A stretch of DNA of 64,000 nucleotides from Jiangella ureilytica. GTDB taxonomy: Bacteria > Actinomycetota > Actinomycetes > Jiangellales > Jiangellaceae. The notes beneath the pieces were generated by a model. That model saw only the letters and a list, made by a program, of their open reading frames with translations. It made no database searches and was not told where the DNA came from. Below are positions 7,359-18,925 of the stretch, piece after piece (positions within the stretch are counted from its first letter, which is position 1; every line of letters starts with the position of its first letter). The stretch is taken from NCBI RefSeq assembly GCF_004348545.1, contig NZ_SMKL01000006.1:1-64000 (forward strand), written 5' to 3'. Both the position numbers and the translations under genes were made by a program.

Positions 7359-8398
7359 GCCGCGCCCACGACCTCGGCGAGCTGCGGCACCAGCTCCTCC
7401 AGCGCGTACGGGAGGCTGAGCACCGTCGCCCAGGTCAGCGCCCCGGAGACCAGCGGGTCCTCGATGAACAGCACCCGGCCGTCCTGGACGACCTGCAGCT
7501 GGTCATAGAGCGGCTTGGACTCGATCTGCGCGCGGAGGGCCTCGTCGTGGCCGACGTTCCAGATGAGCAGGTCGTGGTCGAGCTGGGTCATGAGCTCGTC
7601 GCTGATGGGCGCGCCGTCGAGGTCGCCGGCCAGCTCGGCGATCTCGTCGGGCAGCTCGAAGCCGAGCTGGGTCATGAAGACGGTCCGCGGGTCGGTGGCG
7701 CTGCGGGCGAACGACGAGCCGGGCTCGAACTGCTCGGCGACGACCATCTGGACGCCCTCGAACTCCGGGTGCGCCGCGGCCGCGTCGGCGAACTGCTGGT
7801 CGATCTCGGTGATCAGGTCCTCGGCGCGGTCGCCCTGGCCGAGGATCTGCCCGACCATGCGCGTGGTCTCCTGCCACGGCATGCCGTACTCGGGGTAGTC
7901 CGGCGACGACGCCACCGTGGGCGCGATGGCCGACAGCGTGTCGTACTCCTCCTGCGTCATGCCGGTGTAGAGGCCGATGATGAGGTCCGGCTCGAGCTCG
8001 GCGATCTCCTCGTAGGCGAACGCCTGCATGCCGGTGAACGCGCCCTCGTTCATGACGACCGGCTCGGCGTCGCCCAGCTCGTCCTCCGCCCACGGCCAGG
8101 TGGCGTTGTCGTACCCGCCGTACCAGTCGGTGACGGCGACCGGCGCGATGCCGAAGGCCAGCACGAAGTCCTGGTCGCTGAAGCCGAGCGTGACGACCCG
8201 CTCGGGCGCCTCCGTGAGCGCCGTCGTCCCGTAGCGGTGGTCGACGGAGGCCGGGAACTCGCCGTCGCCCGCCGCGGCGGCCGCGGAGCTCGACTCCCCC
8301 GTGGCCGAGCTGTCGCCGTCGTCACCCCCGCACGCGGTGAGCAGGAGCGGGACCGTGAGGACGAGGACGAGCCGGCAGCCCGCGGCGGTGAACGACAT
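7355..8398 (-). CDS. iron-siderophore ABC transporter substrate-binding lipoprotein
   Basis: A 347-residue periplasmic-binding protein of the FepB/FhuD class that captures ferric siderophores outside the membrane. The signal peptide ends in the lipobox LLLTAC, followed by a Ser/Ala linker. The core has RVVTLGFSDQDFVLAFG, the domain-bridging long helix EDLITEIDQQFADAAAAH, and DLLIWNVG. I chose ATG 8398, upstream of which is an IdeR/DtxR-like box, over an upstream in-frame start at 8437. No permease or ATPase gene is nearby, so it must work with components encoded elsewhere. Confidence 0.9.
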   Translation of the reverse strand: MSFTAAGCRLVLVLTVPLLLTACGGDDGDSSATGESSSAAAAAGDGEFPASVDHRYGTTALTEAPERVVTLGFSDQDFVLAFGIAPVAVTDWYGGYDNATWPWAEDELGDAEPVVMNEGAFTGMQAFAYEEIAELEPDLIIGLYTGMTQEEYDTLSAIAPTVASSPDYPEYGMPWQETTRMVGQILGQGDRAEDLITEIDQQFADAAAAHPEFEGVQMVVAEQFEPGSSFARSATDPRTVFMTQLGFELPDEIAELAGDLDGAPISDELMTQLDHDLLIWNVGHDEALRAQIESKPLYDQLQVVQDGRVLFIEDPLVSGALTWATVLSLPYALEELVPQLAEVVGAA

Positions 8399-8403
8399 GG
8401 ACC

Positions 8404-8422
8404 AAAGGATAGGCTGCCCTAA
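8404..8422 (-). promoter_or_regulatory. IdeR/DtxR-like iron box
   Basis: Read on the minus strand, TTAGGGCAGCCTATCCTTT matches 13 of 19 positions of the IdeR/DtxR consensus TTAGGTTAGGCTAACCTAA. It lies only 5 bp upstream of the siderophore-binding lipoprotein start, where a bound iron repressor would block transcription. Confidence 0.55.
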
Positions 8423-8454
8423 CCGGCGATGATGCACCGGGTACGGTCGGGCAC

Positions 8455-9252
8455 ATGGCCGGCCTCGCCGAGGTGACCCGCACCGTCCTGGTCGCCACGC
8501 ACGACTTCTGCACGCACACCACCACGGTGGTCGTCGGCGACGACGGCGGCTGCCTGGTCGTCGATCCCGGCGTCACGCCGGCGGAGCTGTCGGACCTGGC
8601 CGGCGCGCTCACGGCCCGCGGCCTGCGCGTCGCCGCGGGCTTCGCGACCCACCCGCACTGGGACCACGTCCTGTGGAGCCGGGCGCTCGGCGACCCACCC
8701 CGGTTCGCATCCGCGGCGACGACGGCGGCAGCCGCGGCCGGGCGGGCGGCCGGGCCGGCCGAGGCGCGCGACGTCGGTGTGGATGTCGACGGCGACCTGT
8801 TCGGCCTGCTCACGCCGCTGCCCTACGGCGTGGGCTCGGTGCCGTGGCACGGGCCGCGCGTGGACGTCGTCGAGCACCGGGCGCACGCCCCAGGGCACGC
8901 CGCGCTGGTCGTCGCCGATGAGGGCGTGCTGGTCGCCGGCGACCTGCTCTCGGACCTCGAGGTGCCGCTGCTGGACCTCGCCGCCGCCGACCCGCTGGGC
9001 GATTACGTGGCCGCACTGGACCTGATCGAGGCGCTGGCCGGCGACGCGCGGTTCGTCGTGCCCGGTCACGGCCATGTGGGCGACGCCTCCGACCTGCGCC
9101 GCCGCCTCGCCGCCGACCGCCGCTATCTCGCCGACCTCGCCGCCGGCCGCGGCGACGACGACCCGCGGCTCGCCGAGGGCGTCGCCGACGACTGGCTGGT
9201 CGGCGATCACCGCGCCCAGCAGGCCGCCGTCGCCGCTCGGCGCCGGCCCTGA
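8455..9252 (+). CDS. metallo-beta-lactamase-fold hydrolase
   Basis: A 265-residue MBL-fold protein. The zinc motif reads THPHWDHV (HxHxDH with Trp in the variable place), the second His lies in HAPGHAAL, the bridging Asp in VAGDLLSD and the last His in VVPGHGHVGD. The N-terminal strand LVVDPGVTPAELSDL is also typical. The likely role is hydrolysis of a thioester, lactone or phosphodiester; the substrate cannot be told. Divergent from the siderophore-binding protein with a 56-bp gap. Confidence 0.85.
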   Translation: MAGLAEVTRTVLVATHDFCTHTTTVVVGDDGGCLVVDPGVTPAELSDLAGALTARGLRVAAGFATHPHWDHVLWSRALGDPPRFASAATTAAAAAGRAAGPAEARDVGVDVDGDLFGLLTPLPYGVGSVPWHGPRVDVVEHRAHAPGHAALVVADEGVLVAGDLLSDLEVPLLDLAAADPLGDYVAALDLIEALAGDARFVVPGHGHVGDASDLRRRLAADRRYLADLAAGRGDDDPRLAEGVADDWLVGDHRAQQAAVAARRRP

Positions 9253-9738
9253 CCCATCGGGCCCGCTGTGCAATGCACCCGTGCGACTGCCCGGGTGGCA
9301 CGGAACCCCGCCCGCCAGGAGGCGTGCCTGACGATCTTGATGGATGCGGGCGGCATCCGGGGCCGGTCCAGCACGGCGGAGGCGGAGGTCGACGCGGCGC
9401 CATCGAGCGACGACGACAACCTTCTGTTCCCGCCGACTGCGTCAGACCACGCGGTCGGCTGCCCGCAGCTGGCCGGTTCCTCGGCGTCGATCCGCGCCGC
9501 GGAAGATCCGTCAGAGCCCCCTAGGCCGGGACCCCGCCCGGACCGGGTGGGACCCAACCCTAAGGGCGCGCACCGACAAGGCTCCGCGAGGACGAGCCGG
9601 CCCGGCCCGCAGCGCGACGCTCACGCCTTGGCATGGCCGGCCGCCCTGGAGATCGGGATCGAACGGACATCCGAGCGACGGTGAGCCTTTGCCAAGCACG
9701 TGGCCAGCCTTGTTAAGGCGATCACGCCATCAGCACGC
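9253..9738. other. gene-free stretch between convergent genes
   Basis: About 485 bp between the MBL-fold gene (+) and glyQS (-). The open frames here are compositionally poor, disagree with each other, and resemble no protein I know. A TCGAACGG at about 9657 resembles a tRNA T-arm, but no cloverleaf can be built around it. I see no hairpin terminator or mobile-element ends. It may be decayed sequence. Confidence 0.5.
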
Positions 9739-12750
<3,012 letters not shown>

Positions 12751-12759
12751 CGGGAAAGC

Positions 12760-13584
12760 CTAGTGGGACGAGGCCGCTGGCACGAACTCGATCCCGGTGA
12801 CCCGGGCCAGGATCTCACCGTGCGGAACGAGGAACCAGCCGTCGTCCTGACCGGCCCACTCGCGCCACACGGCCGCCAGCCGCTCGAGTTCGGCGATGGT
12901 CGCCATCCCGCGGCCGGTAGCCTGCTCCGCGAACGCCGACGACGTGACGCGGTCGGACCACAGGCCGCCCCACCACGCGCGGTCCTCGGGGGTGGCGAAG
13001 CACCAGACGCTCGCCGTCGCCGTCACGTCGGTCAGGCCGGCTTCGCGGGCCCACGACAGCAGCCGGCGCCCGGCGTCGGGCTCTCCGCCGTTGTCGCTGG
13101 CGAGGGTCCGGTACAGCTCCAGCCACTCGTCCAGGCCGGGGAGGCGCGGATGCCAGAACATGCCGGCGTAGTCGGAGTCGCGCGCGGCGACCACGCCGCC
13201 CGGTCGGGTGACGCGGGCCATCTCGCGCAGGACGGCGACCGGGTCGGCGACGTGCTGGAGCAGCTGGTGCGCGTGGACGACGCCGAAGCTACCGTCGTCG
13301 AACGGGAGCGCGGCGGCGTCGCCGGTGCGGAACTCGACGGCTCCGGCCGTGTCGGCGTCGCTCGCCGCGGCGACGACCTCGGCCGACGCGTCCACCCCGA
13401 CCACCCGGCCGGGCGCCGCCAGGGCCGCCATCTCGACGGTGATGGTGCCCGGCCCGCACCCCACATCGAGCACGTCGATCCCCGGCACCAGGTGGTCGCG
13501 CAGGTACGCCGCTGAGTTCGCCACGGTGCGCCACGTGTGCGAGCGCAGGACGCTCTCGTGGTGGCCGTGCGTGTACGTCGCCAT
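12760..13584 (-). CDS. class I SAM-dependent methyltransferase (UbiE-like)
   Basis: A 274-residue methyltransferase. Motif I is VLDVGCGPGTITVEMA, the strand-2 acid is VVGVDASAEVV, then ALPFDDGSFGVVHAHQLLQHV and LREMARVTRPGGVVAARD. The N-terminal YTHGHHESVLRSH is a hallmark of this actinobacterial group and fixes the start at ATG 13584; the open frame continues upstream to 13761 through a repeat that does not look coding. A GGAGG lies unusually close, one base before the ATG. First gene of a probable two-gene unit with glyQS. Confidence 0.88.
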   Translation of the reverse strand: MATYTHGHHESVLRSHTWRTVANSAAYLRDHLVPGIDVLDVGCGPGTITVEMAALAAPGRVVGVDASAEVVAAASDADTAGAVEFRTGDAAALPFDDGSFGVVHAHQLLQHVADPVAVLREMARVTRPGGVVAARDSDYAGMFWHPRLPGLDEWLELYRTLASDNGGEPDAGRRLLSWAREAGLTDVTATASVWCFATPEDRAWWGGLWSDRVTSSAFAEQATGRGMATIAELERLAAVWREWAGQDDGWFLVPHGEILARVTGIEFVPAASSH

Positions 13585-13656
13585 ACCTCCACGGTAGGAA
13601 CCTCCGGCCGGCCGCATCCGCCGCGTTCGCACCGTGGACCGCCGCCGACTCCCGTT

Positions 13657-13711
13657 GATCATGGAGAAAGAGGGGCTTCCCGCACTTCGGAAGCCCTCCT
13701 TCTCCATGATC
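13657..13711. repeat. long near-perfect inverted repeat
   Basis: GATCATGGAGAAAGAGG (from 13657), running on to CTTCC, is mirrored by GGAAG through CTTCTCCATGATC (ending 13711). The stem is about 23 bp with a one-base bulge and one mismatch, around an 8-nt loop. It lies between the end of the M64 peptidase gene and the start of the methyltransferase gene, both on the minus strand. I recall similar GATCATGGAGAA hairpins between genes of other actinomycetes. It may be a REP/MITE-type repeat acting as a terminator. Confidence 0.75.
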
Positions 13712-13777
13712 GACAGGCGGGCCCCCCGCACGTCAGGGGCGCCCGCCCGGGTCTGACTCAACCCAGCGCGAAGCCGG

Positions 13778-15745
13778 TCACTCCGGCACGATCGCGCCCG
13801 GGGGAAGCGGCGTCGCGCCGTTGGTGTCGGTGACCGTCACCGTGAAGGTCTTCGGCGCGCTGATGTTGCCGGCGGCATCGATGGCCCGGTACTGGATCTC
13901 GTGGCGGCCGTAGCCGGGCTCGAAGCCGTCGTAGAACTGCTCGAACGGCGCCTTCGTCAGGCCCCCGCTGCCGAGGTTGCCGTAGGCGATCTCCTTGATG
14001 ACGGTGCCGGCGGGGGTGAAGCGGTACGGCGTGCCCTCGGGCGCGTCCGGCCAGCCGTGGTAGTTGAACCAGCCGTCACCGTCGAGCTGGAACTCGATGA
14101 CGACGTAGCCGTCGTGGTCGTCGGTGGCCTCGAGGCCCATCTCGAACCACTCGCGGAACACGTAGTGCGGCGGGCGGACGCGGGTGCCGGGGACGACGGA
14201 GACCGGGTCGGACAGCTCGTACGTCACCTCGGGGGCGACGTTGTCGACGGTCCAGGTGAGCGTCTGGGTCGGCGCCGACGGCACCTCGGGGTCGGACACC
14301 GTCGCCGTCAGCTGGTGCGAGCGGGCCGGCAGGTTCAGCGCGCCGAGGTCCAGGTTCCGCGAGTTGTGCGGGTTCGGCAGCACGTTGCCGTTGAGCCGCC
14401 ACGTGACGTCGAGGACGCGGTCGCGCGGGTGGGTGGTCTCGACGTAGACGACGTCCTGGCCGCCGACGGGGTGGGTGGTGGCGGTCGATGAGGTGAACTT
14501 CACCTCCGAGGGGGCCGGCGGCTCCTCGACGATGGTCCACTCGCGGGTCTGGGTGAGCGCGCCGCCGTTCGCGACGGCGGGGTCGCGGACGTCCTCGGTG
14601 TCGTCGGAGACGGTGACCTTCACGACGTCGCCGATCTGCACGCCGTGCGCGTCGAGGTCGAAGTTGCGGCTGTTGTTCGTGCCCGCGACGACCTGGCCGT
14701 TGACCTCCCAGGTGACGGTGAGCTCGTGGTACAGCGGGTGCATCGTCTCGACCCAGAGCACGTCACCCGGCGACACGGGCTGGTCGGTCGGGGTCGACTC
14801 GACCGTCATCTCGACGTCGTCGCGGCGGCCGGAGATCTTCTCGATCATCCGCTCGCGGCCGATCTGGTCGAAGTGGTAGCCGATCCAGCGCATGATCGAG
14901 TGCTCGCTGGGCCGCCAGATGCCCGACGCGCGCGTCTGGCCGCTCTCGTACCGGCCGATGACGCCGCCAGCCAGGCTCTCCTCACCCAGCCAGCGGAACC
15001 ACTTGCGCTGCTGGTCCAGCATCTGCTGCTCCGTGAGCAGGGTGTGGTGAATGGAGGACGGCTCGCCGCCGGTGTAGGGAGCGCCGGGCACGTTGCGGGC
15101 GCTGTACGGGTACTCGTCCTGCAGGTTGCCCAGCGAGTGGCCGAGCTCGTGCGGGCTGACCAGCGGGCCCTGCGGCGCCTGCCCGGTCGTGGTGGCGTTG
15201 CGGCCGCCGATGCCGCCGTACGTGCTGGTGTTGGCCAGGGTCAGGGTCTGCCGGTTCTGCGCCGTGACCCCGGGGATCATCGAGACGTACTGCTCCAGCG
15301 CCGCCTGGCCGCCGGTGCCGAAGGTGACGCCGCGGGCGTTCGCGCCGGCCGGGCAGGTGCTCGCGTACTGCAGCTTCAGCGGCGTGTCGCGGCGGACGTT
15401 GCCGTCGTCGGGGTCACAGCTGATGCCCGACTCGCCCGACACGATCTCGATCATGTACACGTTGAAGTAGTCGCGGTAGCTGCGGAACGGCTCGATGCTC
15501 CACTGCACGTTCAGGTGCTTGTCGACGTCGTCGCGGAACTGCTGCATCTCCTCGGCGGTGTAGCCGTCGCCCAGGATGATGAGGTTCAGCCGGTCCTCCG
15601 GGTCCCCCGTCACCTGCAGCGGCACCACGGTCGCCGACCCGACCTCCTCCGCCGCCACCGACGGGATCGCGCCCGTCAGCATCGTGCCCAACAGCCCGGC
15701 CGCCCCAACGGCGGCCGCGATCCTCCGCTTGGCCATCCCAGCCAT
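13778..15745 (-). CDS. secreted M64-family metallopeptidase
   Basis: A 655-residue exported zinc peptidase of the M64 (IgA-peptidase-like) family. The signal peptide is RRIAAAVGAAGLLGTMLTG...VAA. Near the N terminus, NLIILGDGYTAEEMQQFRDDV is the conserved M64 entry block. The zinc motif HELGHSLGNLQDEY supplies HExxH plus a distal Asp. The C-terminal half has two repeated beta modules (DVLWVETMHP... and DVVYVETTHP..., each followed by W-NG and NSRN-DL) and a last Ig-like region. Start ATG 15745, with another ATG at 15736 also possible. Probably degrades extracellular protein. Confidence 0.88.
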   Translation of the reverse strand: MAGMAKRRIAAAVGAAGLLGTMLTGAIPSVAAEEVGSATVVPLQVTGDPEDRLNLIILGDGYTAEEMQQFRDDVDKHLNVQWSIEPFRSYRDYFNVYMIEIVSGESGISCDPDDGNVRRDTPLKLQYASTCPAGANARGVTFGTGGQAALEQYVSMIPGVTAQNRQTLTLANTSTYGGIGGRNATTTGQAPQGPLVSPHELGHSLGNLQDEYPYSARNVPGAPYTGGEPSSIHHTLLTEQQMLDQQRKWFRWLGEESLAGGVIGRYESGQTRASGIWRPSEHSIMRWIGYHFDQIGRERMIEKISGRRDDVEMTVESTPTDQPVSPGDVLWVETMHPLYHELTVTWEVNGQVVAGTNNSRNFDLDAHGVQIGDVVKVTVSDDTEDVRDPAVANGGALTQTREWTIVEEPPAPSEVKFTSSTATTHPVGGQDVVYVETTHPRDRVLDVTWRLNGNVLPNPHNSRNLDLGALNLPARSHQLTATVSDPEVPSAPTQTLTWTVDNVAPEVTYELSDPVSVVPGTRVRPPHYVFREWFEMGLEATDDHDGYVVIEFQLDGDGWFNYHGWPDAPEGTPYRFTPAGTVIKEIAYGNLGSGGLTKAPFEQFYDGFEPGYGRHEIQYRAIDAAGNISAPKTFTVTVTDTNGATPLPPGAIVPE

Positions 15746-15930
15746 CCCACCACGCCCCTCGCTCGTGGGGAGACGGCCAGCTCTGCGGACATGCGGGCAT
15801 CGGTCCCCCCGCAGGGACGCTAGCCAGGATGTATCCAAACCTCACCGAGCAGGTGTCGGACGTTCGGCGGCCGGCATCCGTCGTCTGACGGAACGGACGG
15901 CGGCCGGCTCGCGGCGGCTACGCTGCCGGA

Positions 15931-16725
15931 GTGCTGATCCTGCTGCCGCCGTCGGAGGGCAAGACCGCGCCCGAAGGCGGCGCCCCCGTCGACCTCGACG
16001 CGCTGTCGTCCCCGGAGCTCACCGGCGACCGCGTCGACCTGCTGGCGGCGCTGGTCCGGCTCTGCCGCACCGCGCCCGAGCAGGCGGCGACGGCGCTCGG
16101 GCTCGGCCCCACGCAGGCCGCCGACGTCGAGCGCAACGCCGTCCTGCCGCACGCGCCGGCAGCGCCGGCCCGCGAGGTGTACTCGGGCGTGCTGTACGAC
16201 GCACTCGGCCTGCGGTCGCTGCGCGGCGGGACGGCCCGGCGGGCCGACGCGTCGCTGCTGATCATCAGCGGGTTGTGGGGGCTGCTGCGGCCGTCCGACG
16301 TCATCCCGGCCTACCGGCTGGGCGGCGGCGTGAGCCTGCCCGGCGTCGGCCCGGTGGCCGCGTTCTGGCGCCGGCCACTGGCCAAGAGCCTGCCCGCGGC
16401 GGCAGGCGACGAGCTCATCGTCGACCTGCGCTCCAGCACGTACGCGTCGTTCTGGCGGCCGGCGGGAGACCTGGCCGCCCGCACCGTCGTCGTCCGGGTC
16501 CTGCACGAGCACGACGGCAGGCGCACCGTCGTCAGCCACCACAACAAGGCGACGAAGGGCCGCATCGTGCGGCGGCTGCTGCAGGACGGCGCGAACGTCG
16601 CCACGCCGAAACGGCTGGTCACAGTGCTGACCCGGCTGGGCTGGACGGCGGAGCTGACGCCGCCGTCCGCGCCCGGCCGCCTGGCGACCGTCGACGTCGT
16701 CGTGACCGAGGTGCCCACTTCTTAG
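15931..16725 (+). CDS. yaaA: peroxide stress protein YaaA (UPF0246)
   Basis: A 264-residue protein with the family's diagnostic start LLPPSEGKT, the ISGLWGLLRPSDVIPAYRL block, SSTYASFW, and the helix-hairpin HHNKATKGRIVR. In E. coli YaaA lowers free iron and protects DNA during peroxide stress by binding DNA. Its TAG stop overlaps the TAA of the convergent frameshifted gene (shared TTAG at 16722-16725). Confidence 0.92.
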   Translation: MLILLPPSEGKTAPEGGAPVDLDALSSPELTGDRVDLLAALVRLCRTAPEQAATALGLGPTQAADVERNAVLPHAPAAPAREVYSGVLYDALGLRSLRGGTARRADASLLIISGLWGLLRPSDVIPAYRLGGGVSLPGVGPVAAFWRRPLAKSLPAAAGDELIVDLRSSTYASFWRPAGDLAARTVVVRVLHEHDGRRTVVSHHNKATKGRIVRRLLQDGANVATPKRLVTVLTRLGWTAELTPPSAPGRLATVDVVVTEVPTS

Positions 16726-16962
16726 TCCAGGTTGACGTACGGCTTCGGCGACTCGGCCGGGAAGATCAGCGGCGCGTCCGGCACCGGGTTCACGACGACG
16801 GGGATCGGCTCGCCGGTCGGGATCAGCCGGTCCGCCACGACGTCGCCGTGGTGGTCGACGGTGCCGAAGCCGTAGCCGAGCTCGCGGGCGGCGTCGATGA
16901 GCAGCGCGCTCGGGCACCCAGTCGTCGGTGCCGATGCGGGTCATGGAGGTGGTGTAGCGCAT
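16722..16962 (-). pseudogene. small frameshifted gene, unknown family
   Basis: Reading from ATG 16962, one frame gives MRYTTSMTRIGTDDWVPE. One base out of phase, the continuation is ALLIDAARELGYGFG, then VDHHGDVVADRLIPTGEP, then PVVVNPVPDAPLIFPAESP and KPYVNLD ending at TAA. Together they make one coherent protein of about 80 residues. The total length (241 nt) is one more than a multiple of three, so a single inserted base near 16905-16910 explains the break. The frame continues a few residues upstream without a start codon. It could be a real mutation or a sequencing error. Function not recognised. Confidence 0.65.
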
Positions 16963-17033
16963 CTCGGCGATGATCTGCCGGATTTGCGGCCGCTCGTTCA
17001 GCGGCGGCGGCCGATCAGGGGCGGCCGCCCCGG

Positions 17034-18185
17034 TCAGGGGCGGTGGCCGAACGCCGGCACGGCGGTGGTGCCGTCGGCGTAGTACTGCAGCTCGGTGACC
17101 GAGCCCGGCGCCGGCAGCAGCCGGAACAGCGTCTCGGGCGGGGCTCCGAGCGCCAGCGCGGTCAGCGTGCGCATGGGCATCGAGTGGGTCACGACGACGA
17201 CCGGCTGGCCGGGAAACTCGGCGACCAGCGCGTCGCGGGCCGTCGCGATGCGGCGGGCGACGTCGTCGAGCGACTCGCCGCCCGGAGGGCGGTACGCCGT
17301 GGACGCGTACCAGCCGGCCAGCGCGTCGGGGTAGCGCTCGCCGATCTCGGCCAGCGTGAGCCCCTCCCACTCGCCGAACTCGCACTCGCGCCAGGCGTCG
17401 TCGACCCGCACGGCGAGGCCGAGGCGGCGCGCGACGGCGGCGGCGGTCTCGCGGGTGCGCACCATGGGCGAGGCGACGACGGCGACCGCGCCGCACCCGC
17501 CGAGCACGGCGGCCGCACGCTCGGCCTGCGCCAGGCCGGTGTCGTCGAGGCTCGGGCCGGGCACTCCGCCGCCGCTGAACCGGCGGGCCGCCGTCATGGC
17601 CGTCTGCCCGTGCCGGACGACGTGCAGCGTGGTGGGCGGGCCGAGCTCGGGGCTCCACGCGGCCAGCCGGTTCGCCGGGCCGGCCGGCTCGGTGGCCGCG
17701 CCCTCGGTGAGGTCCGGTCCGGCGAGATCGGGCCCGGCGAGATGGGGCCCGGCGTGCACCGCGGCGGCGCCGACGGGCTTGCCGTCGAGGGCCTGGTTGA
17801 CCAGCCGGTCGGCGTGCGCGTTCTCGGTCCGCGACACCCAGGTGTAGCCGACCCGGCCGGGCGGGAAGACGCCGCGCGCCTCGTCGGCCAGCGGCTCGAG
17901 GTCGGCGCTCTTGATCTTCCAGCGGCCGGACAGCTGCTCGACCACCAGCTTGGAGTCGAGCCGCGCCTCGACGACGGCGTCGGGGTCGATGCCGTGGGCG
18001 GCCCGCAGCCCGGCGAGCAGGCCGCGGTACTCGGCGACGTTGTTGGTGGCGACGCCGAGGGTCTCGGCCACCTCGGCCAGCACCGCACCGGACTCGGCGT
18101 CGCGGACGACGGCGCCGTAGGCCGCCGGCCCAGGGTTGCCGCGCGACCCGCCGTCGGCCTCGACGATGAGCCGGCGGCCCGTCAC
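17034..18185 (-). CDS. bifunctional RNase H / acid phosphatase
   Basis: A 383-residue two-domain protein like mycobacterial Rv2228c. The N-terminal RNase HI domain (residues 1-135) has the catalytic acids in EADGGSRGNPGP, NNVAEYRGL, ARLDSKLVVEQL and NAHADRLVNQAL, and removes RNA from RNA-DNA hybrids. After a Gly/Pro-rich linker, the histidine-phosphatase domain has LHVVRHGQTAMTA and VVTHSMPMRT; in the mycobacterial homologue this half is linked to alpha-ribazole phosphatase activity in B12 synthesis. Starts at GTG 18185, overlapping the zinc-ribbon gene stop by four bases (GTGA). Confidence 0.92.
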   Translation of the reverse strand: MTGRRLIVEADGGSRGNPGPAAYGAVVRDAESGAVLAEVAETLGVATNNVAEYRGLLAGLRAAHGIDPDAVVEARLDSKLVVEQLSGRWKIKSADLEPLADEARGVFPPGRVGYTWVSRTENAHADRLVNQALDGKPVGAAAVHAGPHLAGPDLAGPDLTEGAATEPAGPANRLAAWSPELGPPTTLHVVRHGQTAMTAARRFSGGGVPGPSLDDTGLAQAERAAAVLGGCGAVAVVASPMVRTRETAAAVARRLGLAVRVDDAWRECEFGEWEGLTLAEIGERYPDALAGWYASTAYRPPGGESLDDVARRIATARDALVAEFPGQPVVVVTHSMPMRTLTALALGAPPETLFRLLPAPGSVTELQYYADGTTAVPAFGHRP

Positions 18186-18925
18186 AGCCCGGACTCGGGG
18201 GTACGGACCAGGATGCGCCGGCACTCGTCGTGCCGGACGACGACGTCGGGGGCGAGGCCGCGGATGCGGACCAGCTCGGCGGCGTCGAGCTGCATCATGC
18301 AGCCCTCGCAGCGGCGCTGCCGCAGCGCCGCCGCGCCGATGCCGCCGCGGTCGGCGCGGATCTTCTCGTACAGCGCCAGCAGGTCGGCGGGGATGCCGGC
18401 GACCAGAGTCTCGCGCTCGGCGCGCCCGGAGGCGGCGTCCTCGTCGATCTGCGCCCAGGCCGCGTCGCGCGCGGCCTGCACCTCTTGCGCTTTCTTGGCG
18501 ACGCTGTCGCGGTCGGCGGCCAGGGCCGCGGCCTGGTTCTGCGCCTCCTCTAGCCGCTCCATGATCTCGATCTCGGCGTCCTCGAGCACGCCCTGGCGGC
18601 GGTTGAGCGAGGCGATCTCGCTCTGCAGGCTCTCGAGTTCCTTGGCCGACGAGACCTGGCCGGCGTCGAGCCGCTTCTGGTCGCGGTCCTTGCGGGCCCG
18701 GACCTGCTCGACCTCGGTGTCGGCGCGCTTCTGCTCGCGCTCGAGGTCGGCGACGACGGTGCCCGCAACGACCTCGGCGTCGCGGAGCCGGCTGTGCTCG
18801 GCGGCGAGCGTCTCGAGCTCGGCGGCCTCGGGCAGGGTCTTGCGGCGATGCGCGAGCTGGTCGAGGCGCTGGTCGACCGCCTGGACGTCGAGCAGCCGCA
18901 ACTGGACGGCGGGGTCAGCGTTCAG
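18182..18925 (-). CDS. coiled-coil protein with C4 zinc ribbon
   Basis: A 247-residue protein: a long antiparallel coiled coil (about residues 10-175, rich in Glu, Arg, Leu and Ala) followed by a C4 zinc ribbon with RRCEGCMMQL and later VRHDECRR. It matches mycobacterial Rv2229c, found in the same place between Nif3 and the RNase H fusion. The family reading LNADPAVQLRLLDVQ begins at a CTG (18925-18923) with an ideal GAAGGAG six bases upstream. A TTG at 18901 is the first conventional start but lacks such a site. It overlaps the end of the Nif3 gene. Role unknown. Confidence 0.85.
   Translation of the reverse strand: MNADPAVQLRLLDVQAVDQRLDQLAHRRKTLPEAAELETLAAEHSRLRDAEVVAGTVVADLEREQKRADTEVEQVRARKDRDQKRLDAGQVSSAKELESLQSEIASLNRRQGVLEDAEIEIMERLEEAQNQAAALAADRDSVAKKAQEVQAARDAAWAQIDEDAASGRAERETLVAGIPADLLALYEKIRADRGGIGAAALRQRRCEGCMMQLDAAELVRIRGLAPDVVVRHDECRRILVRTPESGL

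Noticed and set aside
9268-9684. 138-residue plus-strand frame
   Set aside because: Low-complexity, no ribosome site, and competing frames on both strands are equally open.
9640-9720. tRNA-like sequence near GGGATCGAACGG
   Set aside because: The T-loop-like bases have no matching 5-bp T stem, and no acceptor or anticodon arm can be paired.
13585-13761. N-terminal extension of the methyltransferase
   Set aside because: The extra codons run through the inverted repeat and read as low-complexity; the family start YTHGHHES is at ATG 13584.
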